DNA from: Anaerobaca lacustris
GTDB taxonomy: Bacteria > Planctomycetota > Phycisphaerae > Sedimentisphaerales > Anaerobacaceae
Assembly (NCBI RefSeq): GCF_030012215.1
Contig: NZ_JASCXX010000006.1
Span: 124,001-188,000, forward strand
Reading direction: 5' to 3'
Length of the DNA: 64,000 bases
The notes beneath the pieces are model-generated. The model worked only from the letters and a program-made list of their open reading frames with translations. It did no database searches and had not been told where the DNA came from. Below are positions 32,713 through 40,969 of this stretch, piece by piece. The translations under genes and the position numbers were made by a program. Numbering within the stretch: the first letter of the stretch is position 1; each line of letters opens with the position of its first letter.

Positions 32713-33004
32713 GTCGATGCTTGGAGTTCGGATGCAGAATTCTCCGGACCATGCCAGCTCCCTCAGGCAAGGGGCGTATGAAAGAGAGCCGGTCTGGGCA
32801 GCCGATTTTGAAGGTTATTTCGCCTGTTTGCGTTGGCATGCAGGTGTCGCTTGCAGCGGGGGCGGCAATATGGAGTGGACAGGGGCGGGGTGGGTCTGTA
32901 GGATGGTCGGCCGTTCGGCCTTTGCACCCCCAGCGGCAGGGACCGGTTGTGCGCGGATCGCGCGGTATGCCACAGCACCCCAAGAGCTTTGAGTGATTGG
33001 AGTT

Positions 33005-34771
33005 ATGAAAGACGAGAAAGATGGACTGGCCGGCGCCGGCGGCGCTGAGGGCGAGGAGCGCAAGCTGGATTTCGTGCGGCAGATCGTCGCCGACGACCTG
33101 AAGACGGGCAAGTGGAACGGCGCGGTCTGCACGCGGTTTCCGCCGGAGCCTAACGGCTATCTGCATATCGGGCACGCCAAGAGCATCAACCTCAACTACG
33201 GGATCGCCGCGGAGTTCGGCGGCAAGTTCAACCTGCGGTTCGATGACACGAACCCGGAGAAAGAGGAGCAGGAGTACGTCGATTCGATCATCGCCGACGT
33301 CCGCTGGCTCGGTGCCGATTGGGAGGACCGGCTGTTCTACGGCTCCGATTACTTCCAGCAGATGTACGAATGGGCCGTCGAGTTGGTCAAGAAGGGCAAG
33401 GCCTACGTCTGCGACCTGACCGCTGAAGAGACCCGCGAGTATCGTGGCACACTGACCCGACCCGGCAAGGACAGCCCCTATCGCAGCCGCTCGGTCGAGG
33501 AGAACCTCGATCTCTTCGAGCGAATGGCCAAAGGCGAATTCCCCGATGGGTCCAAGACGCTCCGGGCCAGAATCGACATGGCCCACCCCAACCTGAACAT
33601 GCGCGATCCGATCATGTACCGGATCGTCCACGAGCGTCACCATCGCCAGGGCGACCGCTGGTGCATCTATCCGATGTACGACTGGGCCCACGGGTTCGAG
33701 GACTCGATCGAGGGCATCACGCACTCGATCTGCACACTCGAATTCGAGAACCACCGCCCGCTGTACGACTGGTTCATCGACGCGGTGAACGAGGGCCGCA
33801 CCGACGACGGCTCCGGCCCCTGGGGCAGGAAGATCCACCATCCGCAGCAGATCGAGTTCGCCCGCCTGAACCTGACGTACACCGTGATGAGCAAGCGCAA
33901 GCTGCTGCGGCTCGTGAAGGAGAGACTCGTCCGGGGCTGGGACGACCCGCGTATGCCCACGATCTGCGGCATGCGTCGTCGCGGGTTCTCGCCCGAGGCG
34001 ATCCGCAATTTCTGCAAGCTGATCGGCGTCAACAAATTCAACAGCACCGTGGAGATCGCCCTGCTCGAGCATTGCCTGCGCGAGGACCTGAACAAGACGT
34101 CGGCCCGTGTGATGGCGGTGCTGCGGCCGTTGAAGGTCGTGATCGACAACTACCCGGCCGATCAGGTCGAGGAGCTGGAGGCGATCAACAATCCCGAAGA
34201 CCCGTCGGCGGGAACGCGCAAGGTGCCGTTCTCGCGCGAGCTGTACATCGAGCGGGAAGACTTCATGGAGGAGCCGCCGAAGAAGTTCTTCCGGCTCGCC
34301 CCCGGTCGCGAGGTACGTCTGCGCTACGCGTACTTCATCACCTGCACCAGCGTCGTCAAGGACGCCGAAGGCAACGTTGTCGAGCTGCACTGCACCTACG
34401 ATCCCGCTACACGCGGCGGGGACGCCCCCGACGGCCGCAAGGTCAAGGCGACGCTGCATTGGGTCTCGGCCCGGCACGCGCGCAAGGCCGAAGTGCGACT
34501 CTATGACAACCTCTTCACCCAGGAGAATCCCGACGACGTCGAAGAAGGGCAGGACTTCACCGCCAGTCTGAATCCGGAATCGCTGGAGATCCTGAGCGAT
34601 TGCTACGTCGAGCCAGCCCTGGCCGAAGCCAAGACGCTGGACCGCTTCCAATTCGAGCGGCTCGGCTACTTCTGCGTCGATCCCGACAGCACATCCGAGA
34701 TGCCGGTCTTCAACCGCACCGTCGGCCTCCGCGACACCTGGGCCAGGATACAGAAGGGCCAGAGCGATTGA
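33005..34771 (+). CDS. glnS: Glutaminyl-tRNA synthetase
   Basis: The 588-residue protein is a class I glutaminyl-tRNA synthetase: the HIGH motif is in [15 protein letters not shown], the KMSKS equivalent is VMSKRKL, and there are C-terminal anticodon-binding beta barrels (about 360-580). Presence of GlnRS implies direct glutaminylation rather than only the amidotransferase route. The start is uncertain: ATG at 33005 has GGAG very close upstream, and an in-frame GTG at 32993 would add four residues. The bases 32713-32992 upstream hold nothing I recognise. Confidence 0.95.
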   Translation: MKDEKDGLAGAGGAEGEERKLDFVRQIVADDLKTGKWNGAVCTRFPPEPNGYLHIGHAKSINLNYGIAAEFGGKFNLRFDDTNPEKEEQEYVDSIIADVRWLGADWEDRLFYGSDYFQQMYEWAVELVKKGKAYVCDLTAEETREYRGTLTRPGKDSPYRSRSVEENLDLFERMAKGEFPDGSKTLRARIDMAHPNLNMRDPIMYRIVHERHHRQGDRWCIYPMYDWAHGFEDSIEGITHSICTLEFENHRPLYDWFIDAVNEGRTDDGSGPWGRKIHHPQQIEFARLNLTYTVMSKRKLLRLVKERLVRGWDDPRMPTICGMRRRGFSPEAIRNFCKLIGVNKFNSTVEIALLEHCLREDLNKTSARVMAVLRPLKVVIDNYPADQVEELEAINNPEDPSAGTRKVPFSRELYIEREDFMEEPPKKFFRLAPGREVRLRYAYFITCTSVVKDAEGNVVELHCTYDPATRGGDAPDGRKVKATLHWVSARHARKAEVRLYDNLFTQENPDDVEEGQDFTASLNPESLEILSDCYVEPALAEAKTLDRFQFERLGYFCVDPDSTSEMPVFNRTVGLRDTWARIQKGQSD

Positions 34772-34796
34772 CGCGAAGCGGCAGGTTGGCCGTCCG

Positions 34797-36116
34797 TCAG
34801 AGCAGCGTTTCCACAACGGTCGGAACATCCTCGGCGCGCTGCACGCCCTGCAGGGTGGCCAGTGTGGCGTTTGTGCCGTTGCCTCCTCCGGCGAGCACCT
34901 GGTAGTGAGGCGCGGCCGCCCCGTCGATCTTGCGCAGCATCCCGACCAGACCGATTGACGCCACGGCGCTGTGCGCGCAGCCGTTGGGGCATCCGGAGAT
35001 GCTGATGCGAACACCCGAGAGCTTCTCCGTCGGCACGCATTCCCGTATCTTTGCGGCCGTGGCCCAGCAGTCCGTCAGGCCTCTGGGGCATGTCCTGGAG
35101 CCGGGGCAGGCGACAATCGTCGGGCCGGTCGCCCAAGCCGCCAGATCCGCCGGCAGTGGCACCGGCTTCGGACCGTACAGGACAAGTCCATGCTCCAGAT
35201 CGATCCGCACCGCTGCCTCGTGCGGCTCGACTACATCGGCCAATCGCACCGCTTGTGCGGGGGTGACGTTGCCGTCGGGCAACTGAAGCCGGCACTGTTG
35301 CTGCACCTGGCCGAGCCCGGCGCCGCAAGTAACGCGAGGCCGCGACCGGCGCGCCTTGACGTGTTCGAAGCGCGACTCCAGTTCGGCCTTGAAGACATCG
35401 TCGCCGAGCCTCTCTCGAACGTGGCGGAATCGCGCGCGACGCCTGTTCTGCCGGTCCCCGTGCTTCTCGAACATCTCGACAGCCGCGACACACAAAGGCA
35501 GAACGTCGCCGGCGGACATGTTGTGGTAGAGTTCGATGCCAAGAGCAGGTTTGGCGCCGAGCGAGCCGGCCCCGATGACGACGAATCGCCCGCCTGGCTG
35601 TCCGATGAAACCCAGGTCGTTCAGCCAGGGCTTGGCGCAGGCCTTCGGACAGCCCGAGAGGCTGATCTTGAACTTTCGCGGCAGGGTGAAGATAACCGGC
35701 TCCCGATCAATGCCCTGACGCACCAGTTGGGCCAAGGGCATCACGTCGAGACCGCCGGGGCAGAACTCACAGCCGGAGCAGACGGTGATGTTGCGTACCG
35801 AGTCGCCGCACGCTCCGAACACGGTCAGGCCGACCTCCGCCAGACGCTGCTGCACTGTCGCGACATCCTGGCGCCGAATGTTGTGCAGTTCGAGGTCCTG
35901 GCGGGTCGTCAAATGCAGGGGAAAGCCGTTGCAGCAGGTCTCGGCGAGTTCGGCGATCCTTCGCCATTGGGGCCAGTTGATTCGTCCTCCGGGAATCTTG
36001 ACCCTTTGCATGTACAAGCCGGCCTGCTTCTGTGGATAGACGCCAAGCACCCGACCGGGGAGGGGTGTTCCCTCCCCGGATGCCGGCGACACATTCGACT
36101 GCCGCTCATTCTCCAT
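34797..36116 (-). CDS. Nitrite/sulfite reductase with siroheme-[4Fe-4S] motifs in both halves
   Basis: The 439-residue protein is a two-fold pseudosymmetric nitrite/sulfite reductase. The second half carries the standard ligands Cys337-x5-Cys343 (CPGSRTC) and Cys376-x3-Cys380 (GCPNGC). The first half also has Cys113-x5-Cys119 (CSGCEFC) and Cys156-x3-Cys160 (GCPKAC), which are usually lost there. Next to APS reductase and the Rrf2 regulator it most likely reduces sulfite to sulfide with ferredoxin as donor. It follows cysH by 4 bp, so both are on one transcript. Nitrite as substrate cannot be excluded. Confidence 0.85.
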   Translation of the reverse strand: MENERQSNVSPASGEGTPLPGRVLGVYPQKQAGLYMQRVKIPGGRINWPQWRRIAELAETCCNGFPLHLTTRQDLELHNIRRQDVATVQQRLAEVGLTVFGACGDSVRNITVCSGCEFCPGGLDVMPLAQLVRQGIDREPVIFTLPRKFKISLSGCPKACAKPWLNDLGFIGQPGGRFVVIGAGSLGAKPALGIELYHNMSAGDVLPLCVAAVEMFEKHGDRQNRRRARFRHVRERLGDDVFKAELESRFEHVKARRSRPRVTCGAGLGQVQQQCRLQLPDGNVTPAQAVRLADVVEPHEAAVRIDLEHGLVLYGPKPVPLPADLAAWATGPTIVACPGSRTCPRGLTDCWATAAKIRECVPTEKLSGVRISISGCPNGCAHSAVASIGLVGMLRKIDGAAAPHYQVLAGGGNGTNATLATLQGVQRAEDVPTVVETLL

Positions 36117-36120
36117 AACA

Positions 36121-36840
36121 TTATCTTCCTTGTGCGACGGCCTTCAGCGGGCGCGTGTGGATGCCGCATTCACCGCCGCACTTGCTGGTTCCGATCCACC
36201 GGCCGGCCCGTTCGTCGGCGCCCAGCGTGATCCTCGTGCAGGGGGCGCAGCCCAGCGAACGATAGCCTTGGGCGTAGAGCGGATTGACGGGCACCTGATG
36301 GAGCGCCAGGTACTGCCAGACCTCCCGCTCGTGCCAGATCAGGATCGGATTGAGCTTAATCAGCCCGGGGTCTCGTTCCTCGACTTCTTTGAAATCCGTG
36401 CGGGTGCGGCCCTCGGTGCACCGCAAGCCCGTGACCCAGCACGTGACATTCATCTGTTCGATGGCCCGACGCGTGGGCTCGACCTTCAGCAGGTCGCAGC
36501 AGCGGTCCGGGTCCGTCTGGTGGAGGTTGTCGGGGATCTCCACATCGTTGCGGAAGACCCGCAGTTCCGGATACCTCGCGACTTCCTCGCGCATGAATTG
36601 CACGGTCTCCGGGGGTTTGTAGCGGGTCGTCACGATGAAGCCGCCGATGTCCGCACTGACGCTCTTGGCCAGGTGCCAGACGGCGACGGAGTCCTTGCCG
36701 AGGCTGTTCGCCACGACGAGTCCGCTGCCGTATTCCTCCAGGGCCAGGCGGATCAACTGCCGGGACCGCTCGACCTTTTCGGCGAAGTTCAGGCTCGCCA
36801 CCAGTTCCGCCACATCGTCAACCATCACATCTTCCAACAT
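36121..36840 (-). CDS. cysH: Adenylyl-sulfate (APS) reductase, CysH family
   Basis: The 239-residue protein has the PP-loop-like NSLGKDSVAVWHLA and the cysteines of the [4Fe-4S] APS-reducing type: Cys114-Cys115 and Cys198-x2-Cys201, plus the catalytic Cys225 in GECGIH. These cluster cysteines separate it from PAPS reductases. It gives sulfite from APS for the adjacent siroheme reductase. AAAGGAG lies 9 nt before the ATG. Confidence 0.92.
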   Translation of the reverse strand: MLEDVMVDDVAELVASLNFAEKVERSRQLIRLALEEYGSGLVVANSLGKDSVAVWHLAKSVSADIGGFIVTTRYKPPETVQFMREEVARYPELRVFRNDVEIPDNLHQTDPDRCCDLLKVEPTRRAIEQMNVTCWVTGLRCTEGRTRTDFKEVEERDPGLIKLNPILIWHEREVWQYLALHQVPVNPLYAQGYRSLGCAPCTRITLGADERAGRWIGTSKCGGECGIHTRPLKAVAQGR

Positions 36841-36872
36841 CGTACCGGTCTCCTTTCATTGTTTTGAATTTG

Positions 36873-37094
36873 TCAGATCTGGTATTCCGGCGGTTCTGCC
36901 CTGCCGAAACGGAGGTGATTCCACAGGCGCTCGTGGAAGTAGAAGGCCCCGATCTTTACGCCCGTGTCCAGCAGTCCGATCCGTGCGGCCAGGTCCAGGT
37001 TGCCTGTGAGCGCCCATGCCACGGCGCAGGTCACCACCGTTCCACCCGCCCGCCAGGTCACTGCTTTGAGGATGCTTCTTGAACGTGTCTCCAT
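36873..37094 (-). CDS. DUF2061 membrane protein
   Basis: The 73-residue protein matches DUF2061: RSILKAVTWRAGGTVVTCAVAW and HERLWNHLRFG are typical, with two membrane segments. Family members are often found in sulfur-assimilation operons, and here the gene is first of DUF2061 - cysH - siroheme reductase. Its function is unknown; a role in transport or electron transfer at the membrane is speculation. Confidence 0.85.
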   Translation of the reverse strand: METRSRSILKAVTWRAGGTVVTCAVAWALTGNLDLAARIGLLDTGVKIGAFYFHERLWNHLRFGRAEPPEYQI

Positions 37095-37113
37095 CCCTTA
37101 ATTCCTACCCATG

Positions 37114-37126
37114 TATTCCTATTGAT
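37114..37126 (-). promoter_or_regulatory. Shared 13-bp motif upstream of the sulfur operon
   Basis: On the minus strand the bases read ATCAATAGGAATA, 20 bp before the DUF2061 start. The same 13 bp occur upstream of the rrf2 gene at 37658-37670 in the opposite orientation. This is a candidate binding site of the Rrf2 protein. Confidence 0.5.
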
Positions 37127-37139
37127 TTACTATGTCTTG

Positions 37140-37166
37140 TGGGCAAAAAAAAAGACAGTCTTGCCC
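37140..37166 (-). terminator. Intrinsic terminator after rrf2
   Basis: Downstream of the rrf2 stop the minus strand carries AAGAC/GTCTT as a short stem within GGGCAAGA...TGCCC, followed by nine T. It separates rrf2 from the DUF2061 operon, which then needs its own promoter. Confidence 0.55.
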
Positions 37167-37169
37167 CCC

Positions 37170-37622
37170 TTAGATCACGAAATTCATCGCGTCGGCACAC
37201 CTGCACGCCGTCTCCTCTTCGACGAGATCGTGCACCGTCGTTTGATCGTAGACGTCGGAGATGGCCGCTTGCGTTCGTTTCCACAGGTGCGAAAATGCAA
37301 CATCGCCCGCGCGATCGGCGGTTGGGACGCCGCGGCTCTCTGTACTGTCCAAACGGCCCTCAAACAGGCGAATGACCTGGCCCACGTGGATATCGCGGGC
37401 GTCGCGCGCCAAGCTGTATCCACCACTGTTGCCTCTCTTGGAAACGACAAAGCCGCCGTTCTTCAGTTCGACCAAGATGGCCTCCAGAAAACGAGATGGG
37501 ATTCCTTGAGCGGACGCAATCTCCTGGATCTTCATAGAGCCTGAGTTGGCCTTTCGAGCGAGTTCGAAGACGGCTCTCAGCCCATACTCACACTTCTTCG
37601 AAACCAGCAACTGTGTCTTCAT
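37170..37622 (-). CDS. Rrf2-family transcriptional regulator, CymR-like
   Basis: The 150-residue protein has the Rrf2 winged helix (CEYGLRAVFELARK, IPSRFLEAILVELKNGGFVVSKRGNSGGYSLAR). Only two cysteines lie near the C-terminus (CRC), not the three-cysteine loop of IscR, so an Fe-S cluster is unlikely and it is nearer to CymR-type regulators of sulfur metabolism. It is just upstream of the sulfur-assimilation operon on the same strand, and a common 13-bp motif lies before both, which points to autoregulation and control of that operon. Confidence 0.85.
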   Translation of the reverse strand: MKTQLLVSKKCEYGLRAVFELARKANSGSMKIQEIASAQGIPSRFLEAILVELKNGGFVVSKRGNSGGYSLARDARDIHVGQVIRLFEGRLDSTESRGVPTADRAGDVAFSHLWKRTQAAISDVYDQTTVHDLVEEETACRCADAMNFVI

Positions 37623-37657
37623 CTTCGTTTCCTGCCCACCTGGACAATATACAGTAT

Positions 37658-37670
37658 ATCAATAGGAATA
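37658..37670 (-). promoter_or_regulatory. Shared 13-bp motif upstream of rrf2
   Basis: The plus strand reads ATCAATAGGAATA, 36 bp before the rrf2 start, beside AT-rich -10-like boxes (TATACT on the minus strand at 37653-37658). It is the second copy of the motif described at 37114-37126. Confidence 0.5.
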
Positions 37671-37854
37671 GATGAGTATAGCAAGGCGTTGCGTTCCCGT
37701 GCAAGAGATTTCTTGCAAATTTGATGCGCTTTCCTGATGATAGGGCAATGACTGGAATGCAAGTGTATGAAAATACATTGGTTACGTTTATACGAAGAAC
37801 AGAGGACCAAGACGGTGCGTTGGCATCGTCGTCTGGGCAGGTTTGGAGTTTGTG

Positions 37855-38448
37855 ATGTGTACTGTAGCACGGCGGATTTCCTTGGCTCGTCTTTTCTGGA
37901 CGTTCTTTCGCATCGGGCTGCTGACGTTTGGAGGCGGCGTGGCGATGGCGGCCGTGATGCGATATGAGCTCGTTCTCAAGCGTCGTTGGCTGGGTGAGGA
38001 CGACTTCGTCTCGGCCATGTCCACGGCGACGGCTGTTCCGGGCGTGATCGCGGTGAATCTTGCCTTTCTCCAGGGGCAGCGCTTCGGCGGGCTTCCGGGG
38101 GCAGGCGCCGCCGTTTTGGGGACGATCTGTCCGTCGTTCTTCGTGATCCTCCTGATCGTCGGGTTCGCGTTGCCCCATTTCGATCATCCGACGGTGGCGG
38201 TGTTTCTGAAAGGGTGTGCCATTGCCGTCAGCGGCCAGATCGCCTTCGCCACGTACACGTTTGCCCGGAGGGTGCGGCGGAACTGGCGCACCGGCCTGGC
38301 CTGTGCCGTCGGGCTGACCGTGCTGCTGCTGGGTCTTCACCCGATCTGGGCCGTGGTCGCTGCCGCCGGATTGAGCTATTTCCTTCAGGAGCCGAATGGA
38401 CTGTCGGACACCAACGGCAGCGAGGAATCGCAGGAAGGAGACGCATGA
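37855..38448 (+). CDS. Chromate transporter-type protein, N-terminal half
   Basis: The 197-residue protein is a single CHR domain: FFRIGLLTFGGGVAMAAVM, the LGEDDFVSAMSTATAVPGVIAVN loop, and hydrophobic helices. Such half-size proteins work as a pair with the next gene, which it overlaps by ATGA. GGAG 6 nt upstream supports the ATG at 37855 over an in-frame TTG at 37843. Real substrate is unclear; near sulfur genes, sulfate or an analogue is as likely as chromate. Confidence 0.85.
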   Translation: MCTVARRISLARLFWTFFRIGLLTFGGGVAMAAVMRYELVLKRRWLGEDDFVSAMSTATAVPGVIAVNLAFLQGQRFGGLPGAGAAVLGTICPSFFVILLIVGFALPHFDHPTVAVFLKGCAIAVSGQIAFATYTFARRVRRNWRTGLACAVGLTVLLLGLHPIWAVVAAAGLSYFLQEPNGLSDTNGSEESQEGDA

Positions 38449-38975
38449 ACCAAACGCTGTCGTCGCTGTTTGTGAGCTTCTGCCTCATCGGAATCGGCGC
38501 ATACGGGGGAGGTCTGGTGACGGTCCCTCTGATCCAGCACGAAATCACCGAGAATCACGACTGGCTCTCCCAACAGGAGATGGGCAGGATCGTGGCGATC
38601 GCGCAGATGACGCCCGGCCCAATCGCCATCAACGCCGCCACCTTCGTCGGGTATCGGGTCGCAGGGATCGGTGGAGCCATCGTGGCCACAACCGCCGTCG
38701 TTCTGCCTTCCATCACGATCCTCTTCGTATTGTCGCATATCGTCCGCCGCGTCCGTTCGAGCGAGTCCCTCATGCGTTTCCGCACAGGGATGCACACGGG
38801 CGTTCTGAGCCTGCTTCTCTTCGCCGTCTGGTCCTATGGGCGAGGCGTTGTCTCGGGAGCACCGGAGTTAGGGATCGCCGTGGCGGCGTTCCTGACGCTG
38901 GTGGTATTCGATCGTCGAATCCACCCTCTCATCGTCATTGTCGCCGCCGGGCTTGTCGGCTTGGTCATCTTCTGA
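38445..38975 (+). CDS. Chromate transporter-type protein, C-terminal half
   Basis: The 176-residue protein is the second CHR domain: GIGAYGGGLVTVPLIQHEI, LSQQEMGRIVAIAQMTPGPIAIN and further helices. It starts within the stop codon of the first half, so both are made together. Together they equal one full-length ChrA. Neighbouring sulfur genes are on the opposite strand. Confidence 0.85.
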   Translation: MNQTLSSLFVSFCLIGIGAYGGGLVTVPLIQHEITENHDWLSQQEMGRIVAIAQMTPGPIAINAATFVGYRVAGIGGAIVATTAVVLPSITILFVLSHIVRRVRSSESLMRFRTGMHTGVLSLLLFAVWSYGRGVVSGAPELGIAVAAFLTLVVFDRRIHPLIVIVAAGLVGLVIF

Positions 38976-39009
38976 GCCCGCCTCTTGCGGTTGCCATCCC
39001 GCGCGGCGA

Positions 39010-39813
39010 TCAGCCGAACAGCTCGGCGAACTTCTCGGCGATGTCGGAATGCTCGCAGAGGGTCTGGCCGATCAGGACGGCCCGAACGCCGACGCCGATG
39101 AGTCTCTCGACGTCGCCTCGCGTCCGCACGCCGCTTTCGGCGACGACGGGCACATCGTCATCGAGCATCCCCTTGAGCCGGCTGGTCGTGTTGAGATCGA
39201 CCGTCATGGTCGTCAGGTCGCGATTGTTGATGCCGAGCACGCTGTAGCCGTGTTCCGGGAAACCGATCAGGCTCCGGACGCTCAGCAGCGCATCGGCCTG
39301 GTGGACCTCGACGAGCACGGTCAGCGTCAGCTCCGTCGCCGCGATCATCAGGTCCATCAACTCGCCCGGCGGCAGGGCGTCGGCGATCAGCAGGATGGCG
39401 TCGGCCCCGGCGGCGCGCGACTCGTACACCTGCCAGAGATCGACAATGAAGTCCTTCCGCAACACCGGCACCTCGACCGCCTGTTTGACCTGCTCGACGT
39501 ATTCGAGCTTGCCCTGAAAGTACTTCTCGTCGGTCAGGACGCTGATCGCATCGGCGCCGCACCGTTCATACGTTCGGGCGATCGCCACGGGATCGAAATC
39601 GGCGCGAATCAGTCCGGCTGACGGCGAGGCCTTCTTGACCTCGGCGATCACGTTGAGTCCGCGCCGGTTCGGTTTGGTGACCGCCTTGTAGAAGTTGCGG
39701 CACCTCGGAAGGCCGACGATCCGCGCCTTGAGCTGGTCCAGACTGACCTGGGTCTGTCTGTCCCGCACCTCCCGGCGCTTGTCGGCAACGATCTGGTCCA
39801 GGATGTTTGCCAA
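39010..39813 (-). CDS. trpC: Indole-3-glycerol phosphate synthase
   Basis: The 267-residue protein is a TrpC beta/alpha barrel: AEVKKASPSAGLIRADFDP, VLRKDFIVD, INNRDLTTM and ESGVRTRGDV are the conserved catalytic and phosphate-binding segments. It converts CdRP to indole-3-glycerol phosphate in tryptophan synthesis. No other trp gene is in the window. It is followed in the minus-strand order after the DUF1844 gene, 39 bp away. Confidence 0.95.
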   Translation of the reverse strand: MANILDQIVADKRREVRDRQTQVSLDQLKARIVGLPRCRNFYKAVTKPNRRGLNVIAEVKKASPSAGLIRADFDPVAIARTYERCGADAISVLTDEKYFQGKLEYVEQVKQAVEVPVLRKDFIVDLWQVYESRAAGADAILLIADALPPGELMDLMIAATELTLTVLVEVHQADALLSVRSLIGFPEHGYSVLGINNRDLTTMTVDLNTTSRLKGMLDDDVPVVAESGVRTRGDVERLIGVGVRAVLIGQTLCEHSDIAEKFAELFG

Positions 39814-39852
39814 TGCACTCGTCCCGTCAACGAAAGATCGTCTGCGTCCGAG

Positions 39853-40260
39853 CTACTCGGGCTGCGGCATGCCGTGCTCGGCGATCTGGACGAAACCCAT
39901 GCGCAGCTCGCTCAGGGTGTTCTTGAGCACCTGCGCCTCCTGGTCCGTCAGGTTGCCTTTGGTCTTCTCTTCCAGCACCTCGAGCATGTCGATATTGTAC
40001 CGCGCCATCTCCAGGTCCGGCTCCCTGTCGTCCTGGCCCTCGACCCGCAGCACGCCCATCGCGAACAGCGCCTGCGTCGTCAGCATGTTGACCAGCGCCA
40101 GCAGGTCGCCCTCGGGCAACGGGCCGGACCGACCCGGGGCCTCGTCCGCCTCAGGCGCCTTGTCCTTCTCCTGCTTCTCCTTGGCAGCCAGGACCTCTTT
40201 TTCCTGCTGGGCCTGCTTCTTCCAATCCTCGTCGATGATGAGTTTCTTCTCGTCTGCCAT
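39853..40260 (-). CDS. DUF1844 protein
   Basis: The 135-residue protein has a charged, Lys/Glu-rich N-terminus (about 1-50) followed by the DUF1844 core (LALVNMLTTQALFAMGVL ... ARYNIDMLEVLEEKTKGNLT). It is a common small planctomycete and deltaproteobacterial cytoplasmic protein without known function. AAAAGGA lies before the ATG. The gene precedes trpC and follows smpB. Confidence 0.8.
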   Translation of the reverse strand: MADEKKLIIDEDWKKQAQQEKEVLAAKEKQEKDKAPEADEAPGRSGPLPEGDLLALVNMLTTQALFAMGVLRVEGQDDREPDLEMARYNIDMLEVLEEKTKGNLTDQEAQVLKNTLSELRMGFVQIAEHGMPQPE

Positions 40261-40289
40261 GCCGGTCGTCCTTTTCGAATGCTGAACTC

Positions 40290-40314
40290 GGGCAACCACA
40301 GGGGGTGCCCCTAC
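40290..40314 (-). repeat. GTAGGGGC-type repeat after smpB
   Basis: On the minus strand GTAGGGGCACCCCCTGTGG runs to TTGCCC. It starts 2 nt after the smpB stop codon and resembles the other GTAGGGGC elements, with GGGGC/GCCC pairing. Confidence 0.45.
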
Positions 40315-40316
40315 GA

Positions 40317-40811
40317 TTATCGTTTTCGATACTTCTTCATGTCGCGATCGAGATCGCGCTTCTGGCTGCGTTCGGCGATGGTCGCCCGCTTGTCGTACTG
40401 CCGTTTGCCCTGGGCCAGCGCCAGCTCGACCTTCGCCAGCCCTCTGCTGCTGAAGTACATGCGAAGAGGAACCAGCGTGAAGCCCCGCTGTTCGAGCTTG
40501 ACCGAGATGCGGTGCAGCTCGGCCTTGTGCAGCAGGAGCTTTCGCTTTCGCGTCGGCTCGTGGCCGCCGTCGCGGGCCATCGCATACGGTGCGATCTTGG
40601 CGCCGACGAGCCAGCATTCGCCCCTCTCCAGGCGGGCATACGAGCCGCTCAGGTCGGCCGCCGCACCGCGCAACGACTTGACTTCGCTGCCGGTCAGCGC
40701 CAGCCCGGCCTCGAACTTCTCGACCAGCTCATAATCGCGGTACGCCTTCTTGTTGAACGCCGCCGGATTGTCAAACCCCGTTTTACCCTTCTTCGACATC
40801 CGAGCCATCAT
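40317..40811 (-). CDS. smpB: SsrA-binding protein SmpB
   Basis: The 164-residue protein has the SmpB core (NKKAYRDYELVEKFEAGLALTGSEVKSLR) and the basic C-terminal tail (KRQYDKRATIAERSQKRDLD) that enters the ribosome during trans-translation. GGAGG 7 nt upstream selects the first of two adjacent ATGs at 40811. tmRNA itself is not visible in the window. It begins the smpB-DUF1844-trpC run on the minus strand. Confidence 0.93.
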   Translation of the reverse strand: MMARMSKKGKTGFDNPAAFNKKAYRDYELVEKFEAGLALTGSEVKSLRGAAADLSGSYARLERGECWLVGAKIAPYAMARDGGHEPTRKRKLLLHKAELHRISVKLEQRGFTLVPLRMYFSSRGLAKVELALAQGKRQYDKRATIAERSQKRDLDRDMKKYRKR

Positions 40812-40900
40812 AGCGACGCCTCCACCCTTTGGCAACCCATGCAACGCCGCCCCGATCGGTGTTTCTCGGTTTGGAAATGGGCGTCGTTCCGCAACGGGAT

Positions 40901-40929
40901 TGACAGGGTCTTTCCGGGCGGCTACTGTT
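40901..40929 (+). promoter_or_regulatory. Promoter for the Gfo/Idh - isomerase - deoC operon
   Basis: TTGACA (40901-40906) and TACTGT (40924-40929) are 17 bp apart, placing transcription start near 40936, 34 nt before the first gene, which has GAAGGAG as ribosome site. Confidence 0.6.
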
Positions 40930-40969
40930 TGCCCGTTACAGGTTCGATGGACTGCGAAGGAGCAAACTC

